This document shows, piece by piece, positions 6,032-6,370 of a DNA stretch of 6,370 nt. Position 1 is the first letter of the stretch, and each line of letters begins with the position of its first letter. The stretch comes from CAZOEL01 sp964578835 (GTDB taxonomy: Bacteria; Desulfobacterota; Syntrophobacteria; Syntrophobacterales; Syntrophobacteraceae): assembly GCA_964578835.1 (NCBI GenBank), contig CAZOEL010000159.1, positions 1-6,370 of the forward strand. Direction: 5' to 3'. The position numbers and the translations under genes were made by a program. Under the pieces are notes generated by a model. It was not told the origin of the DNA. It did no database searches and saw only the letters and a list, made by a program, of their open reading frames with translations.

Positions 6032-6172
6032 AAAATTATGTTGGCGCGCATAAGGGTTGGGATACGCCACCCGATCGTGCTGAGGTATCGAAGCATGATC
6101 GGGGCTGTTCGCCCTTCGATACCTCGGGGCTAATGGGACACCCCAACCCTTATGCGCGCCAACAAAAATTAT
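6032..6172. mobile_element. MITE-like palindromic element with flanking direct repeats
   Basis: The left arm at 6039-6061 and the right arm at 6142-6164 are perfect inverted repeats of 23 bp, sharing the core GGCGCGCATAAGGGTTGGG. The 126-bp unit is bordered by the direct repeat AAAATTA (6032-6038 and 6165-6171). It reads as 8 bp, AAAATTAT, if the element is taken as 6040-6164. Terminal inverted repeats, a short non-coding interior and a target-site-like duplication together are the hallmarks of a miniature inverted-repeat transposable element moved in trans. Inside is a second 12-bp perfect inverted repeat (6082-6093 with 6114-6125). No gene fits inside. The flanking repeat is AT-only, so chance is possible. 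An alternative is a structured 5' leader or a dispersed palindromic repeat of the REP type. I cannot assign an IS family. Confidence 0.6.
6082..6125. repeat. Inner 12-bp inverted repeat of the palindromic element
   Basis: GAGGTATCGAAG (6082-6093) and CTTCGATACCTC (6114-6125) are exact reverse complements. The 20-nt loop holds a further small stem, GGGC (6102-6105) with GCCC (6111-6114), which competes for one base of the right arm. The arm GAGGTATCGAAG also lies in the loop of a second possible hairpin, CCCGATCGTGC (6070-6080) with GCATGATCGGG (6093-6103), so the two structures are interleaved. Confidence 0.7.
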
Positions 6173-6208
6173 TAGTCAGTGAAGCCTCCGATGAGCGGAT
6201 CGAAGCGC

Positions 6209-6309
6209 GGGGTGCGAAAAAAGGCCGGCGAAAGCCGCTTAGCGCCTCATCTAATTCCACTCGGGGTCCACACCGATTCAGGCTTATTTAGCAGAATATT
6301 CCGCACCCC
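6209..6309. repeat. 8-bp inverted repeat enclosing the terminator
   Basis: GGGGTGCG (6209-6216) and CGCACCCC (6302-6309) are exact reverse complements, 85 bp apart, with the terminator hairpin in between. The spacer otherwise holds no convincing gene. The repeat is short enough to arise by chance, but its position between the stop codon and the T-run makes an extended 3' transcript structure plausible. Confidence 0.4.
6217..6240 (-). terminator. Probable intrinsic terminator of the upstream partial gene
   Basis: Read on the minus strand, AAG-CGGC, loop TTTC, GCCG, a 2-nt GC bulge and CTT form a 7-bp stem leading into a run of six T (6222-6217). It lies about 75 nt after the stop of the partial gene at 6314. 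The whole hairpin is enclosed by a further 8-bp inverted repeat (6209-6216 and 6302-6309), which may stabilise the transcript end. The bulge makes it a moderate terminator. It implies that the beta-helix gene needs its own promoter, downstream of here. Confidence 0.5.
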
Positions 6310-6313
6310 ACCT

Positions 6314-6370
6314 CTAGCCATCCTTCCTGCAGGCTTCCCGTATCTTTTCGATGAGCTCGGAGAGCTCGCA
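6314..6370 (-). CDS. 3' end of an unidentified gene (partial)
   Basis: An open frame enters from the window edge and ends at TAG (6316-6314). The last 18 residues are CELSELIEKIREACRKDG, an amphipathic charged helix of the kind that often ends soluble proteins. The downstream terminator supports a gene end here. A second frame also reads through this stretch to a TGA near 6248, but its product is low-complexity and serine/glycine-rich, so I prefer this one. Too little is visible to name a family. Confidence 0.45.
   Translation of the reverse strand, partial: CELSELIEKIREACRKDG

Noticed and set aside
6032..6172. Bidirectional terminator as the explanation of the large palindrome
   Set aside because: There is no uninterrupted T-run directly after the stem in either direction, the arms are much longer than usual, and the flanking direct repeat is better explained by insertion. 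It is not fully excluded.
6199..6206. ATCGAAGC repeated outside the element (also at 6087-6094)
   Set aside because: An 8-nt match without further extension is expected by chance and does not show a second element copy.
5959..6291. Plus-strand open frame of 110 codons crossing the palindromic element
   Set aside because: It starts inside the beta-helix gene on the opposite strand, crosses both arms of the palindrome and has no recognisable motif or ribosome site.

Overview
The window is bacterial and gene-dense. Every gene I can support is read from the minus strand, so transcription runs from high to low coordinates. Composition is moderate in GC, and start sites carry ordinary Shine-Dalgarno sequences. 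The gene set is MoeA fused to a periplasmic-binding-like domain, a nitrilase-family hydrolase, an EEP-family phosphohydrolase, a bacterial PH-like membrane protein and a large left-handed beta-helix protein. This fits a free-living bacterium with molybdenum or tungsten enzymes, perhaps an anaerobe of the Desulfobacterota or a relative. That placement is a guess, because no marker gene fixes the lineage.

Layout in transcription order. (1) 6370-6314: the last 18 codons of an unidentified gene, followed by a probable intrinsic terminator (about 6240-6217). (2) 6172-6032: a compact 126-bp palindromic element with 23-bp perfect terminal inverted repeats, nested internal palindromes and a 7-8 bp direct repeat at its borders. 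This is the layout of a miniature inverted-repeat transposable element (MITE), and it lies 27 bp from the next start codon. (3) 6011-4590: a 473-residue beta-helix (hexapeptide-repeat) protein. (4) 4589-4201: a spacer with a 10-bp perfect inverted repeat (4466-4507) and a doubtful 86-codon TTG-start ORF that ends within the ribosome-binding site of the next gene. (5) 4200-3433: an endonuclease/exonuclease/phosphatase (EEP) family enzyme. (6) 3345-2536: a carbon-nitrogen hydrolase. (7) 2520-2041: a single-pass membrane protein with a PH-like domain. (8) 2054-96: a MoeA-PBP_like fusion for molybdenum cofactor synthesis. (9) 117-1: the start of another gene, overlapping the end of moeA.

Genes 6 to 9 are tightly packed (15-nt gap, 14-nt overlap, 22-nt overlap) and are probably co-transcribed. 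The EEP gene is 87 nt upstream and could be in the same unit. No single pathway obviously joins a cofactor enzyme, a PH-like membrane protein, an amidohydrolase, a phosphohydrolase and a beta-helix protein, so a common function is not claimed. The most unusual feature is the palindromic element at 6032-6172. I see no convincing evidence for a complete new defence or metabolic system in this window.
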